From Urbifossiella limnaea (GTDB lineage: Bacteria > Planctomycetota > Planctomycetia > Gemmatales > Gemmataceae): 64,000 nucleotides of DNA. This document shows positions 44,084 through 52,022 of the stretch, piece by piece. How positions within the stretch are numbered: position 1 is the first letter of the stretch; every line of letters begins with the position of its first letter. The notes below the pieces were generated by a model. The model was not told the origin of the DNA, did no database searches, and saw nothing but the letters and a program-made list of their open reading frames with translations. The stretch lies in contig NZ_CP036273.1 in the NCBI RefSeq assembly GCF_007747215.1, positions 2,154,322 to 2,218,321 on the forward strand, in the 5' to 3' direction. The translations under genes were made by a program, and so were the position numbers.

Positions 44084-44580
44084 GTGTCACTATTACTTGA
44101 TGGAGAGATCTATCTATCAGAGTCCCTGACCACGGACCGGCCTTCCAGCTTGGTCGGCACTGAGATGTCAGCCGTGGGCGAAGCGGGAGGTCAGCCGTCT
44201 GCGATCGGCGAGACTCGCGTTGATTGACTGCTCGGTCGTCGAACGCTACGGGGGATGGTCGGCGTCCCGGTCTTCGCCGGGGTCGGCCTCGCCGGGGCGG
44301 GCGTCGGGGCGGTGCGCGGGATGGTGACTCACGCGGCCGGGTTCTTCCCCGTAGGGCTCGCGTGCGGCGCGGCGGTCGGGGCGGTTGTCGGCAACAATCC
44401 ACTCGCCCGAGAACGTCGTGACGGATGACGGCGTGCCGGACCGCCCACCGGCTCCCACTCATCTGGGGCCGGGGTTGAGGTCGCCGCCCTCGCCGGCCCG
44501 TGGGCATCGCCGCCACCCCGAGTGGTCGTCGATGTGACGGACGCACGACTAAAGATCGGCGGAAAACGCGTCACTATTAC
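44084..44580. repeat. Pair of direct repeats
   Basis: GTGTCACTATTACTTGATGG (near 44093) and GCGTCACTATTACATGACGG (near 44568) share about 16 of 20 positions plus part of the preceding GGAAA(T/A)C. The ~470 bp between them has no supported gene. They may be ends of an old insertion or repeated control sites. Confidence 0.4.
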
Positions 44581-44680
44581 ATGACGGGAGGACGTAGCTC
44601 TTGGAACCTCTCCGGGGTGGGGCGACACCCTTCATCTCCTCGTCGGCACCGGACTGCCAAGCGTTACGCCCGATTCACAT

Positions 44681-44709
44681 TTGACTGCGGTCGGGGGAGT
44701 TGCTATTCT
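44681..44709 (+). promoter_or_regulatory. Sigma70-type promoter of the recombinase operon
   Basis: TTGACT at 44681-44686, a 17-nt spacer and TATTCT at 44704-44709. Predicted transcription starts near 44716, 27 nt before the first gene. No terminator is visible between this promoter and the cassette array, so read-through into the array is possible. Confidence 0.65.
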
Positions 44710-44742
44710 TTGGTTGCCCAAGTTGGATAACTGAGGTCCGGC

Positions 44743-45240
44743 ATGGACATGGCCGAACTTGCCTCCCTCACCGGGCTGCCGGTCCGCAAGCTCCGCTACG
44801 TGTCCGACCATCGAGTGCTGCCGGGGCTGCGCGACACCTCGGCCGGCCACGGCGTCCCGCGGACGTTCACCGCCTTCGAGGGGTTTGGCATCGCCCTGGC
44901 CGCCCGCCTCCTGGCCGCCGGCCTGACCCGCAAGGTGGTCGCCACCGTACTCGACGCCGCCTGCCGCCCGGTCGGACCGACCCGCGCGCCCGCCGACGTC
45001 CCGCTCTACCGCGCGTACGCCGCCCGGGCCGGGCGGCTGGAGATCGGGGACGGGCGACACCTGCGGCTGCGGACGCCGAAACGTCCCGGCCTGGCGAGCG
45101 CCCTCGACACCGGGTGGCTCCCACTGGGGACCAGCGGGAGGGCCGGCTGCGACCACACCCCGGTGGTGCACGTGACCGTCGAGCTCGGCGGGCTGGCGGA
45201 CGCCCTTCAAGCGCGCCGGGGTAACGCGGACTGGGAGTAG
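44743..45240 (+). CDS. MerR-like helix-turn-helix protein
   Basis: The 165-residue protein begins with a MerR-type winged helix-turn-helix (MAELASLTGLPVRKLRYVSDHRVLPGLRD, residues ~3-31), followed by FTAFEGFGIALAARLLAAGLTRKVVATVL. The C-terminal ~80 residues are unlike known effector domains (GRLEIGDGRHLRL, VVHVTVELGGLADAL). It likely binds DNA and may regulate its own operon or act as a directionality factor for the recombinase two genes downstream. A GAGGTC ribosome binding site precedes ATG 44743. Confidence 0.7.
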   Translation: MDMAELASLTGLPVRKLRYVSDHRVLPGLRDTSAGHGVPRTFTAFEGFGIALAARLLAAGLTRKVVATVLDAACRPVGPTRAPADVPLYRAYAARAGRLEIGDGRHLRLRTPKRPGLASALDTGWLPLGTSGRAGCDHTPVVHVTVELGGLADALQARRGNADWE

Positions 45241-45294
45241 GGTTTACGTCCGATTCCACCGGGCCCGCACGCTTCGGGGCCGAAGGAGGCCAGG

Positions 45295-45789
45295 ATGGTC
45301 GCCGGTGTCCCGCCCGAAGTCCTCCGCCAGTACCCGGCGGACCTGATCCGGTTCGCGGTCGACGAGGCCGGCCGGGACGCCGAGGACGTCGCCGCCTTCC
45401 TCGCCGCCGCGGGCCTGGCACCGCCGCCGGGTGAGACCCGCGGCTGGCCACCCGGCGTCCTGCTCGACCTCGGGGCCTTCGTGCGGCTGCGGCGCTGGGA
45501 GGCGTCCGGGTACACGTTCCACGTCGAGGCCGGGCTCCCCACCGCCCGCATGGCGCTGCGCCGCGTCATCACGACGCTCATCGGCGCGGCGGCGGACCGC
45601 GCTATGCTTGCCGCCGCCGGCGAGTTGGGCCTGGCCGTGTTCGGCTTGACGGTGTCCCGGTTCGCTTGGACCGCGAGGCCGCAACTCGGGTCCGACGTCG
45701 TGCTGGATCTCGGCGACGAGGACGCCCTGGTCGAGGTGCTCGCGCAGCTCATGTGGGCGCTCCGGCAGGGAGACCCCGCCGGCGAATAA
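45295..45789 (+). CDS. Unknown protein between MerR-like gene and recombinase
   Basis: The 164-residue soluble protein has helical N-terminal (PPEVLRQYPADLIRFAVDEA, DVAAFLAAAGL) and beta/alpha C-terminal parts (VLLDLGAFVRLRRWEASGYTF, MALRRVITTLIGAA). No domain recognised. The 54-nt gap from the MerR-like gene and 12-nt gap to the recombinase indicate one operon. Its conserved partnership suggests a recombination or regulatory partner, by inference. Confidence 0.6.
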   Translation: MVAGVPPEVLRQYPADLIRFAVDEAGRDAEDVAAFLAAAGLAPPPGETRGWPPGVLLDLGAFVRLRRWEASGYTFHVEAGLPTARMALRRVITTLIGAAADRAMLAAAGELGLAVFGLTVSRFAWTARPQLGSDVVLDLGDEDALVEVLAQLMWALRQGDPAGE

Positions 45790-45801
45790 AGGATCCCGCT
45801 C

Positions 45802-47781
45802 ATGACGAAGCGACCGGAGAAGGGCCGCGGGCTGTTCTACCACCGCGACTCGGAGGCCCACTCCGAGTTGGCCCCGCCGCAGTACGTCGAGTGGGCGCGG
45901 GGCGAGGCCGCGCGGCTCGGCGTGTCCTTCTCCGGCACCCCGGAGGCGATCACCGCGATGATCGCCCGCGGCCAGCCCGCCGACGGCGACCTGTACCTCG
46001 ATTACGGCGTCAGCGGGAACCTGTTGAGCCGCCCCGGCTTCGACCAGTTCCGCGAGCGGGCGGCGTCCGACCCCTCGGTGTCGCACCTGTTCGTCAGCAA
46101 GCGCGACCGCCTCGGCCGCCCCGACAACCCGCTCGACAGCATGCTCATCGAGTACCAGCTCCGGTCGGCCGGACTGACCATCGTGCTGATGGGCGGGAAG
46201 GTGCTCCCGGCCGTCGGACCCGGGGAGCGGATCGAGCTGGCCGACCTGCTCACCAGCCTGATCGAGTACAACGAGTCGGGGAAGTTCCGCCGGGATCTGG
46301 CCGAGAAGCTGATCCACGCCAAGATCCGGCTCGCCCGCGGCGGGTTCTCGATCGGCGGCGAGCCGCTCTACGGCTTCCGCCGGTGGCTGTGCGCCGAGGA
46401 CGGCACCCGGAAGCGGCAACTCGAGGACCACGAGCGGGTGAAGCTGCCCGGGCACCACGTCCTCTGGCTGCCCACCGCGACCGAGGAGTTGGCCGTGGTC
46501 CGGCGGATCCTGGACCTGATCGAGGCGACGCCGGCGGCGCGGGTCGCGCGGATCCTGAATGCGGAGGGCATCCCCTCGCCGAAGGCCGGGCACGTGCGGA
46601 CGCGGAACGGGGTCAAGTTCGAGACCAGCGGCCAATGGACGCAAAACACGGTGCGGAACATCGCCACGCACCCCCTCCTGATCGCGGTGTGGGAGTACGG
46701 CAAGCGCTCCGAAGGCGACCAACTCCGGTTCACCAAGGACGGCCCCCGCGCACTCGGGCGAGGCGACTACTCCCCCGACGGCAAGCTCAAGACGGTGGCC
46801 AACCCGGCAGACCAGATCATCCGCACGCCGGCCAAGTCGGACGCGGTGACGACGCCGGAGAAGTTCGAGCTCGTTCGGGAGGTGATCGCGGCCCGCGGCC
46901 GGCACCTGAAGGGTAAGGCGCGTACCCGCGGGCAGTCCCCGAACCCGCTCGGTGGTCGGATCTACGACCTGACCTGCGGCTGGCTGATGTACCGCTACGC
47001 GAAGCGGGGGAAGTGGTGCTACGGGTGCGGGCTGTACCAGAACTCGGAGGCGAGGTGCTGCCGCCACAACACGGTCCAGGGCGAGACGGCGACGCGGTTC
47101 GTCCTCGACTGCCTTCGCCAGCTGGTGCTCACCCCGTCCAGGCTCGCCAAGTTGAAAACGCGGTTGGGCGAGCTGGCGGACGCCGAACGGGGGGACGACC
47201 CGGCGCAGCGTCAACTGGACGCAGTCCGGACTGACCTGGCGGGTCTCCGCCGTAAGGTGCAGAAGGCGGCAGAGAACATGGCGCTATCGGAGACACGGGA
47301 GGAACGGGCTGCGGTCGCGGAGGTGTTCCTGAGGCTGAAGGACCAGGAGTCCGCGCTCGAGCGGCGGCTCGCGACCCACCGACCCGCCCCCTCGCGGGTG
47401 GACCCTCAGCGGCAGGTCGAAGCCGCCCTCGGCGCACTTGACCGGTTAGCCGAGTCCCTCGGCGCCGGTGCCGCGGACTGGGCCGCCGTCGGCAGCGCCT
47501 TCGCCCGGACGAACGCCAACCTTTACCTCCGGTTCTCGGAGGTCGTGAAGGGGCGGAAGACGTTCAACGTCCCGGCTGGCGGGGTGGTGACCTTCGGGTC
47601 GGCCGCGCCGCCGGGGCCGCTGTACACGGGACCGACCGACCGGCCAATCATCCGCAAGATGTTGGCCGCCGGCGAGCCGGTCACCGCGTCCCCGGGGCGA
47701 GTTACCCCGGGAGATTCCAACGCCGGCCAGGACGTGACAGGGTCAGCTAACGTGCAACGGGGCACCCGTCGCTGCAGCTGA
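45802..47781 (+). CDS. Large serine recombinase at the head of the attC-like array
   Basis: The 659-residue protein has an N-terminal resolvase domain: FYHRDSEA has Arg15 and the nucleophile Ser17, then DYGVSGNLLSRPGFDQFRER and HLFVSKRDRLGRPDN with the catalytic Arg cluster. A recombinase domain follows (LYGFRRWL, VARILNAEGIPSPKAG and TVRNIATHPLL, residues ~180-290). A zinc-ribbon lies at about 391-420 (LTCGWLMYR, WCYGCGLY, CCRH) and a charged coiled coil at ~455-520. All features of an active large serine recombinase are present. Its last codons and TGA (47779-47781) lie inside attC-like site 1, in a different frame from the cassette tails. Whether it moves the cassettes or merely inserted at the head of the array is not known. 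Confidence 0.9.
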   Translation: MTKRPEKGRGLFYHRDSEAHSELAPPQYVEWARGEAARLGVSFSGTPEAITAMIARGQPADGDLYLDYGVSGNLLSRPGFDQFRERAASDPSVSHLFVSKRDRLGRPDNPLDSMLIEYQLRSAGLTIVLMGGKVLPAVGPGERIELADLLTSLIEYNESGKFRRDLAEKLIHAKIRLARGGFSIGGEPLYGFRRWLCAEDGTRKRQLEDHERVKLPGHHVLWLPTATEELAVVRRILDLIEATPAARVARILNAEGIPSPKAGHVRTRNGVKFETSGQWTQNTVRNIATHPLLIAVWEYGKRSEGDQLRFTKDGPRALGRGDYSPDGKLKTVANPADQIIRTPAKSDAVTTPEKFELVREVIAARGRHLKGKARTRGQSPNPLGGRIYDLTCGWLMYRYAKRGKWCYGCGLYQNSEARCCRHNTVQGETATRFVLDCLRQLVLTPSRLAKLKTRLGELADAERGDDPAQRQLDAVRTDLAGLRRKVQKAAENMALSETREERAAVAEVFLRLKDQESALERRLATHRPAPSRVDPQRQVEAALGALDRLAESLGAGAADWAAVGSAFARTNANLYLRFSEVVKGRKTFNVPAGGVVTFGSAAPPGPLYTGPTDRPIIRKMLAAGEPVTASPGRVTPGDSNAGQDVTGSANVQRGTRRCS

Positions 47782-47853
47782 CCCGGCCCGCCTCGGCGCG
47801 ACTGTGACCCGTAGCTCACGCAGCGGGCCGGGCAGCTGAGCTTTATGTTCGGC
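47759..47853 (+). repeat. attC-like site 1 (degenerate R'')
   Basis: First site of the array, 95 bp. R'' is decayed to GGGGCAC, but L'' (CGCTGCAGCTGACCCGG), L' (CCGGGCAGCTGAGC) and R' GTTCGGC at 47847 are intact. The recombinase gene ends inside it. Stem class with GACCCGGCCCGCC, shared with sites 18 and 19. Confidence 0.75.
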
Positions 47854-47871
47854 GGCGGAGGGCTTTGCGGC

Positions 47872-48231
47872 GTGGAGTTGCGTGTCCATAAGGTGAGGCA
47901 GATGTCGAGCGGGGCGTCCTACGTCGCCATCTACGAGGCGGACGTGGAGTTGTGCCCCGCCGAGGCCGGCGTCACGGTTGAGGTTCTCCGCACGCAGCCG
48001 TCCGACGCCGACGCGGGTGCCGTGGCCGAGGCCCGAGAGGCGATCCGCTCGGGCGCAGAATGGGTGCTGCGTCCTCGCGGGCTCGGTGCCGTCATCCGAG
48101 TTCAGCGGGTCGTGGTGCATCCGGTGGACTTCTCGCCGGCCCGCTACGAGATGCTGACCTCGGAGGCATTGCTACAGGTGCTGCCCCAAGACGCCGAACC
48201 CGGCGCTGCAGCAGACGGCCCCCGCCTGTAG
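47872..48231 (+). CDS. Cassette 1 protein, unknown
   Basis: GTG 47872 lies 9 nt after GGAGGG; an ATG inside the R' box (47845) is too early. The 119-residue product (VELRVHKVRQMSSGASYVAI) has alternating beta strands (LCPAEAGVTVEVLR, VIRVQRVVVHPVDF) and no recognised domain. The stop lies inside attC-like site 2, which supplies the C-terminal tail AEPGAAADGPRL. Confidence 0.65.
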   Translation: MELRVHKVRQMSSGASYVAIYEADVELCPAEAGVTVEVLRTQPSDADAGAVAEAREAIRSGAEWVLRPRGLGAVIRVQRVVVHPVDFSPARYEMLTSEALLQVLPQDAEPGAAADGPRL

Positions 48232-48288
48232 GTTTTTCGTGACCACAGCTCACACGGGCGGGGGCCGCTGCTGAGCTTCCTGTTCGGC
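48193..48288 (+). repeat. attC-like site 2
   Basis: 96 bp, R'' GCCGAAC at 48193, R' GTTCGGC at 48282. The stem is extended by GACGGCCCCCGCC pairing with GGGCGGGGGCC. Cassette 1 gene stops within it. Confidence 0.9.
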
Positions 48289-48304
48289 CCCGGAGGGCAT
48301 CGCG

Positions 48305-48706
48305 GTGGAAGGTGTGCGGGATCTGGACTCGGTCTACGCCTTTTACCGCGAGCCGGACCACGCCCTGCACGGCGGGCCGGAGATGGTCCGGTTCCTCGAC
48401 TCCGTGGCCGACATCCTCCGAGCCAAGCGGGTGTACCTCGGCACCTCGCACATGCGGCTCTCGCTCTCCCGTGCGGCAACGTTCGCGGAGTCGTCGCAGC
48501 AGCCGTGCATCATGGTGTTCGCCGACGGGCGGTACGTGAACTTGTCGTACCACGAGAGGTGGGAGGAGGGCGACCTCGTCCGCACACGTGAGGAGGGCAT
48601 CCGGTGCCCTGCCGGGCAGGCGCGGGCCGCGCTGCTGGAGTTGCTCGCCCGCCTCAAGCCCGCAAGGGCCGAACCCGGCGCTGCAGCAGACGGCCCCCGC
48701 CTATAG
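48305..48706 (+). CDS. Cassette 2 protein, unknown
   Basis: GTG 48305 follows GGAGGG. The 133-residue alpha/beta product (VEGVRDLDSVYAFYREPDHA, then MRLSLSRAATFAESSQQPCI and MVFADGRYVNLSYHERWEEG) is not recognised. The tail AEPGAAADGPRL comes from attC-like site 3. It starts 17 nt after the preceding R' box. Confidence 0.65.
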   Translation: MEGVRDLDSVYAFYREPDHALHGGPEMVRFLDSVADILRAKRVYLGTSHMRLSLSRAATFAESSQQPCIMVFADGRYVNLSYHERWEEGDLVRTREEGIRCPAGQARAALLELLARLKPARAEPGAAADGPRL

Positions 48707-48763
48707 GTTTCTGGTGGCCACAGCTCACACGGGCGGGGGCCGCTGCTGAGCTGGGTGTTCGGC
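48668..48763 (+). repeat. attC-like site 3
   Basis: 96 bp, R'' at 48668, R' at 48757. Same GGCCCCCGCC stem class as site 2; spacer before R' is TGGGT. Cassette 2 gene stops within it. Confidence 0.9.
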
Positions 48764-48779
48764 CCCGGAGGGCTTGCCA

Positions 48780-49301
48780 GTGCGTGTGGGGCGTTGGACA
48801 CGGCGGCTCCTGCTCGCTGCGCTCGCCTGCTCCCCATGCCTGTGGTGCTGGGGCTGCTGGACGGTGGGGTCCATCCCCCACGACCGCTTCTTGCGGCTGC
48901 TCCGCGGGGATCAGGAGGTCCGCGTCACGCGGGTCGAGGGGATGCACCTTGCGACACCGTTCGTCATCGACGACCCGGAGTCGCTCGACTACCTGACCGC
49001 CGCCCTCCGCGCCGCCGAGCCGGACGGGTACGTGCCCAAGCGGCGGGACGAGTCCGACCGGACTGGCCCCACCCTTGGCGTTCGGGTCTGGGCCGGCCGA
49101 TTCGGCCCCTACGAGACGAGCTTCGATCTGCCGAACGACGAGCGGGTCAGCGGCATGACCGTGTTCTGCGAGCTGGACGACCACTACTACTTCTGGGTGC
49201 CGCTACCGCAGCCGGTCCCACCCCCGCTGGCCAGGGCGTTCGCCGCAAAGCGGGAGTGGGACAGGGCCAATCGACCGTTGCCCCCTGGACATACACGCTG
49301 A
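48780..49301 (+). CDS. Cassette 3 protein, N-terminally anchored, unknown
   Basis: GTG 48780 lies 7 nt after GGAGGG; the TTG at 48774 is too close. The 173-residue product has a hydrophobic N-terminus rich in Cys and Trp (WTRRLLLAALACSPCLWCWG), a membrane anchor or lipoprotein-like signal. It is followed by a soluble domain (LLRGDQEVRVTRVEGMHLAT, DDHYYFWVPLPQP). The TGA ends 1 nt before attC-like site 4. Confidence 0.65.
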   Translation: MRVGRWTRRLLLAALACSPCLWCWGCWTVGSIPHDRFLRLLRGDQEVRVTRVEGMHLATPFVIDDPESLDYLTAALRAAEPDGYVPKRRDESDRTGPTLGVRVWAGRFGPYETSFDLPNDERVSGMTVFCELDDHYYFWVPLPQPVPPPLARAFAAKREWDRANRPLPPGHTR

Positions 49302-49302
49302 G

Positions 49303-49411
49303 GCCGAACCCCACGCTGCAGCAGGCCGCCGGCTCATTCGCGCGTTTCAGCGGCAGCGCTGGGCCGGTCCGTGATACGATTCCAGGGCGGCTGCTGAGCT
49401 TTTTGTTCGGC
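49303..49411 (+). repeat. attC-like site 4
   Basis: 109 bp, the longest class, R'' at 49303, R' at 49405. The inner part has GCCGGCTCATTCGCG and GATACGATTCCAGGGCGG. Confidence 0.88.
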
Positions 49412-49429
49412 CACCGGAGGCTTCCGAGG

Positions 49430-49861
49430 GTGACGCCGATTCAGCACCGTAGCGAGTTTGCCGCGGCGCTGGCCCAGCCGCGGGCGTTCCTGTTCCTGTG
49501 GGTCAACTGGGCCGTCCACGCCATGCACTCGCGGGCGCTGGTCGCCACGGCCGTCGCGGCGTGGCGGGCTGAACACCCTGACCAGCTCGTGCCGTGCTAC
49601 ATGGCCGATGTCAGCGACCAGTGCGGCGAGCTGTGGGACGCGCTGGCCGAGTGGCTGACGGCGGAACGCCGCCCGGCCGGGCAACTGATGATGTCCGGGG
49701 CCGGCCCCCTGCTCTGGCTGCGGTCGGGGCATGTGGTCCTACATGTACCCGCCCCGTTGCAGTACGATGCTGCCAGGCTCGCGGTCGTCAGCCGGAGTGT
49801 GTTCACGGTAGAGGCCGAACCCCACGCTGCAGCAGACCGCCAGCTCCTTGGCGATTCGTAG
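49430..49861 (+). CDS. Cassette 4 protein, thioredoxin-like shape, unknown
   Basis: GTG 49430 follows GGAGG; the frame opens far upstream by chance. The 143-residue product reads FAAALAQPRAFLFLWVNWAV, then HPDQLVPCYMADVSDQCGELWDALAEWL, resembling the beta-alpha-beta of thioredoxin folds with SDQCGEL instead of a CxxC. The stop lies in attC-like site 5, giving tail AEPHAAADRQLLGDS. The fold assignment is tentative. Confidence 0.55.
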   Translation: MTPIQHRSEFAAALAQPRAFLFLWVNWAVHAMHSRALVATAVAAWRAEHPDQLVPCYMADVSDQCGELWDALAEWLTAERRPAGQLMMSGAGPLLWLRSGHVVLHVPAPLQYDAARLAVVSRSVFTVEAEPHAAADRQLLGDS

Positions 49862-49921
49862 CATGCTCGTAGGCATCGGTCGCGGTTGCCGGCTCGGCGG
49901 CTGCTGAGCTTTTTGTTCGGC
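49814..49921 (+). repeat. attC-like site 5
   Basis: 108 bp, R'' at 49814, R' at 49915. Cassette 4 gene stops within it at 49861. Confidence 0.88.
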
Positions 49922-49937
49922 CTCTCGGTGCATTTGC

Positions 49938-50357
49938 ATGGCGGACGCCGACTTTTACATCGCGTTCGAGGGGACCGCAGCTCGTTACGCCGCGCTTGCC
50001 CGGTTCTTCGATGGCCTGCAGTCGGCGAAGACGGCGCTGGAGCGAGACGCGGAGGCTGACCGGGACGCGGTCGTGCGGAACCCGAGGTGGATCGACCTGC
50101 TCGACGCTGACGCGATCGAGGCGATGTCGGGTCCGGAGTGGTCGCTGGAGGATCTGTTGGACTGCATTCTGGCCGGCGACTACGAGCTGGTCGGACTGAC
50201 GTTCGACGGGCGGGCCGGCCGGCTGGAGTACAACCCCTGGGGGTATCCGTTCGGGGGTACGGACCCGCTGAAGGCGCTGGTCGAGGCGTTCGGGTTGGAG
50301 GTCACCCGCGACTCGTTCCACGACGGGTTCGCCGAGTGGCAGGAGCGGCAGGGGTGA
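49938..50357 (+). CDS. Cassette 5 protein, unknown
   Basis: ATG 49938 has no clear Shine-Dalgarno, unusual for this array. The 139-residue acidic protein (FYIAFEGTAARYAALARFFD, SLEDLLDCILAGDYELVGLT, GRAGRLEYNPWGYPFGG, LVEAFGLEVTRDSFHDGF) has a regular alpha/beta pattern but no recognised domain. TGA ends 5 nt before attC-like site 6. Confidence 0.65.
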   Translation: MADADFYIAFEGTAARYAALARFFDGLQSAKTALERDAEADRDAVVRNPRWIDLLDADAIEAMSGPEWSLEDLLDCILAGDYELVGLTFDGRAGRLEYNPWGYPFGGTDPLKALVEAFGLEVTRDSFHDGFAEWQERQG

Positions 50358-50362
50358 GCCCG

Positions 50363-50470
50363 GCCGAACCCGGCGCTGCAGCAGACCGCCGGCTCACTGG
50401 CGCTTTCTGCTGGCTCGGCGGCTCCGGTCGTGACATCATGCCCGGGCGGCTGCTGAGCTTCATGTTCGGC
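50363..50470 (+). repeat. attC-like site 6
   Basis: 108 bp, R'' at 50363, R' at 50464. Long class with GCCGGCTCACTGGCG. Confidence 0.88.
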
Positions 50471-50485
50471 CACGGAGGTCATCAG

Positions 50486-51070
50486 ATGCCGGCCCTCAGG
50501 CTGATGCTCGCCGTGATCGCGGCCTCCACAGCCGCTCTCGCGCTCCCCGTCCAAGACGAAGCGACGCATCCCGCGGACGCGCTGGACGATCAAGCTCTTC
50601 GGGATGAGCCCCTGACGATCCTCTTCTGCAGGCATGGTGGCTACCCCACGCCGGGTCGGCCCTACCGGTGGGTTTGGAGCATCAACTCAGGCGGTGACGG
50701 CGAGCTTACCACTGGAAGCCACCCGAAAGCGGAGCGGAGCCGATTCACCGTCCCAGCCGGGCGAGCGGGGTCCTTCCGCCAGGTCCTACGTCAGGAGCGG
50801 TATCCGACTCTCCGGCGCGAGTACGGCCCGCTCGCCCTTCACGGCGGATGGGACACCCTCACAGTACTCGCCGGCGAGCACGTCAACAGGACCGTACGGT
50901 TCGAGTCCGTGGGTGCCTGGGCGGAGGAGGAGGGGAGGGGGAAACTGGCCGAGTTGGCTCCGGCAGCCCGGGTCTGGCTCGCGGCCGCCGGCATGTTAGA
51001 CCCTGACGCAAAAGTACTCACGGAGCAGAAGGGGTTAGCGGCCGCCCTGGATGCACTGAAGAAGAAGTAA
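50486..51070 (+). CDS. Cassette 6 protein, secreted
   Basis: ATG 50486 follows GGAGG. The 194-residue product has a clear signal peptide (MPALRLMLAVIAASTAALAL) and a beta-rich mature domain (LTILFCRHGGYPTPGRPYRW, RFTVPAGRAGSFRQVLRQER, WDTLTVLAGEHVNRTVRFES). One of few exported cassette products. No family recognised; the stop is 22 nt before the next site. Confidence 0.68.
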   Translation: MPALRLMLAVIAASTAALALPVQDEATHPADALDDQALRDEPLTILFCRHGGYPTPGRPYRWVWSINSGGDGELTTGSHPKAERSRFTVPAGRAGSFRQVLRQERYPTLRREYGPLALHGGWDTLTVLAGEHVNRTVRFESVGAWAEEEGRGKLAELAPAARVWLAAAGMLDPDAKVLTEQKGLAAALDALKKK

Positions 51071-51092
51071 GCCGGGCGACCAGGCCCGAGGT

Positions 51093-51186
51093 GCCGAACC
51101 CCGCGCTGCAGCAGACGGCGGGGCGTGATTTGCTTCTGCGGCCCACAGCTCACACAGCCCCGCCGCTGCTGAGCTATATGTTCGGC
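51093..51186 (+). repeat. attC-like site 7
   Basis: 94 bp, R'' at 51093, R' at 51180. Stem class GACGGCGGGGC pairing with GCCCCGCCGC. Confidence 0.9.
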
Positions 51187-51202
51187 GAGGGAAGCGCACC
51201 AG

Positions 51203-51496
51203 ATGGCGTTCGTCTTCCGCTTCGGGTACGAGTCGCCGCAGCAGTCGTCGGCCAACGCCCGCGCCGGGTGGGACGATGAGTCGAGCCAGTGGGTCGTCAT
51301 CGACGCCCCGGACGAGGCCGCCGCCCTGGCCTGGGGCCGCGAGGTCGCCGAACTGTTCGTCCGGGAGTTGGGCGGCGGCTCGTGGCAGGCCGGCGGGTTC
51401 GCCCACTGGGTCGAGCCGCTGGGCGCGTGCCCGTGGGCGGTCGGGCGGCCGCGGGTAGCAGTCGGGCAGTTCCCGGGGGCAGCAGGGTGGGTGTAG
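51203..51496 (+). CDS. Cassette 7 protein, unknown
   Basis: ATG 51203, spaced 16 nt from R'. The 97-residue soluble product (FVFRFGYESPQQSSANARAG, SSQWVVIDAPDEAAALAWG, FAHWVEPLGACPWAVGRP) is not recognised. The first ~65 residues look like a beta-beta-alpha domain. TAG is 7 nt before the next site. Confidence 0.62.
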   Translation: MAFVFRFGYESPQQSSANARAGWDDESSQWVVIDAPDEAAALAWGREVAELFVRELGGGSWQAGGFAHWVEPLGACPWAVGRPRVAVGQFPGAAGWV

Positions 51497-51503
51497 GCGT
51501 CGC

Positions 51504-51594
51504 GCCGAACCCTACGCTGCAGCAGACCGCGGCCTCGGTAGCGATTCCTGACGTGTAGCGCTCACGGCCGCGGCTGCTGAGCTATATGTTCGGC
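51504..51594 (+). repeat. attC-like site 8
   Basis: 91 bp, R'' at 51504, R' at 51588. Stem class GACCGCGGCC pairing with GGCCGCGGC, also in sites 11, 12, 20, 21 and 24. Confidence 0.9.
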
Positions 51595-51611
51595 GGCTGG
51601 AGGGCCTCGGG

Positions 51612-51887
51612 GTGCGAGTCGCCACCATTGAAGGCTCCCGCGTGACGAGCGAAGCCGCGTTCTGGCGGGAGTACCTAGCTGTGGTGCAGCCCGACGGCGC
51701 GGCGTACTTCGGCCGCAACCTCGACGCGTTTCGCGATGCCATCGTCGCCGGCGGCCCTGGCTGGCCGGGCGGGCCGTGCCAGTTGAGGGTCGCCGACCAC
51801 ACGGCGGCCGGGGTCGGGCCGGAGTTCTTCGCCCGGCTCGCCGAGATCGCGGCCGAGGCCACAGGTTTCGAGTTGATGCTGGCGTAG
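51612..51887 (+). CDS. Cassette 8: barstar-like RNase inhibitor
   Basis: GTG 51612. The 91-residue protein has the barstar hallmark YFGRNLDAFRDAIVAGG (residues 32-48), an N-terminal beta strand with FWREYLAVVQ, and FARLAEIAAEATGFELML at the end. This matches the barstar fold in length and order. Barstars neutralise extracellular or toxin RNases of the barnase type. No RNase gene is next to it, so it would be an orphan inhibitor, perhaps against RNases of competitors or phages. Confidence 0.8.
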   Translation: MRVATIEGSRVTSEAAFWREYLAVVQPDGAAYFGRNLDAFRDAIVAGGPGWPGGPCQLRVADHTAAGVGPEFFARLAEIAAEATGFELMLA

Positions 51888-51909
51888 CCCGCAGCAGCGA
51901 CAAAGGCAC

Positions 51910-52006
51910 GCCGAACCAGGCGCTGCAGCAGACGGCGGGGCAGTCATTGGTTTTCGTGATCCATAAGCTCAGCGTGCCCCGCCGCTGCTGAGCTTGATCG
52001 TTCGGC
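51910..52006 (+). repeat. attC-like site 9
   Basis: 97 bp, R'' at 51910, R' at 52000. Spacer before R' is 6 nt (TTGATC) rather than 5. GACGGCGGGGC stem class. Confidence 0.88.
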
Positions 52007-52022
52007 GGCCGGAGGGTGCCCG

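Noticed and set aside
44224-44428. Small glycine-zipper membrane gene
   Set aside because: The hydrophobic stretch is interrupted by a frame change and lacks a usable start, so it was not listed as a gene.
45244-47214. 656-codon minus-strand frame over the serine recombinase
   Set aside because: It is an antisense shadow; the plus strand carries resolvase, recombinase and zinc-ribbon motifs.
44743-47781. Calling the serine recombinase an integron integrase
   Set aside because: Integron integrases are tyrosine recombinases. This protein has the resolvase Ser/Arg motifs, a recombinase domain and a zinc ribbon.
49430-49861. Thioredoxin as a firm call for cassette 4
   Set aside because: The CxxC redox motif is missing; only the overall pattern is suggestive.
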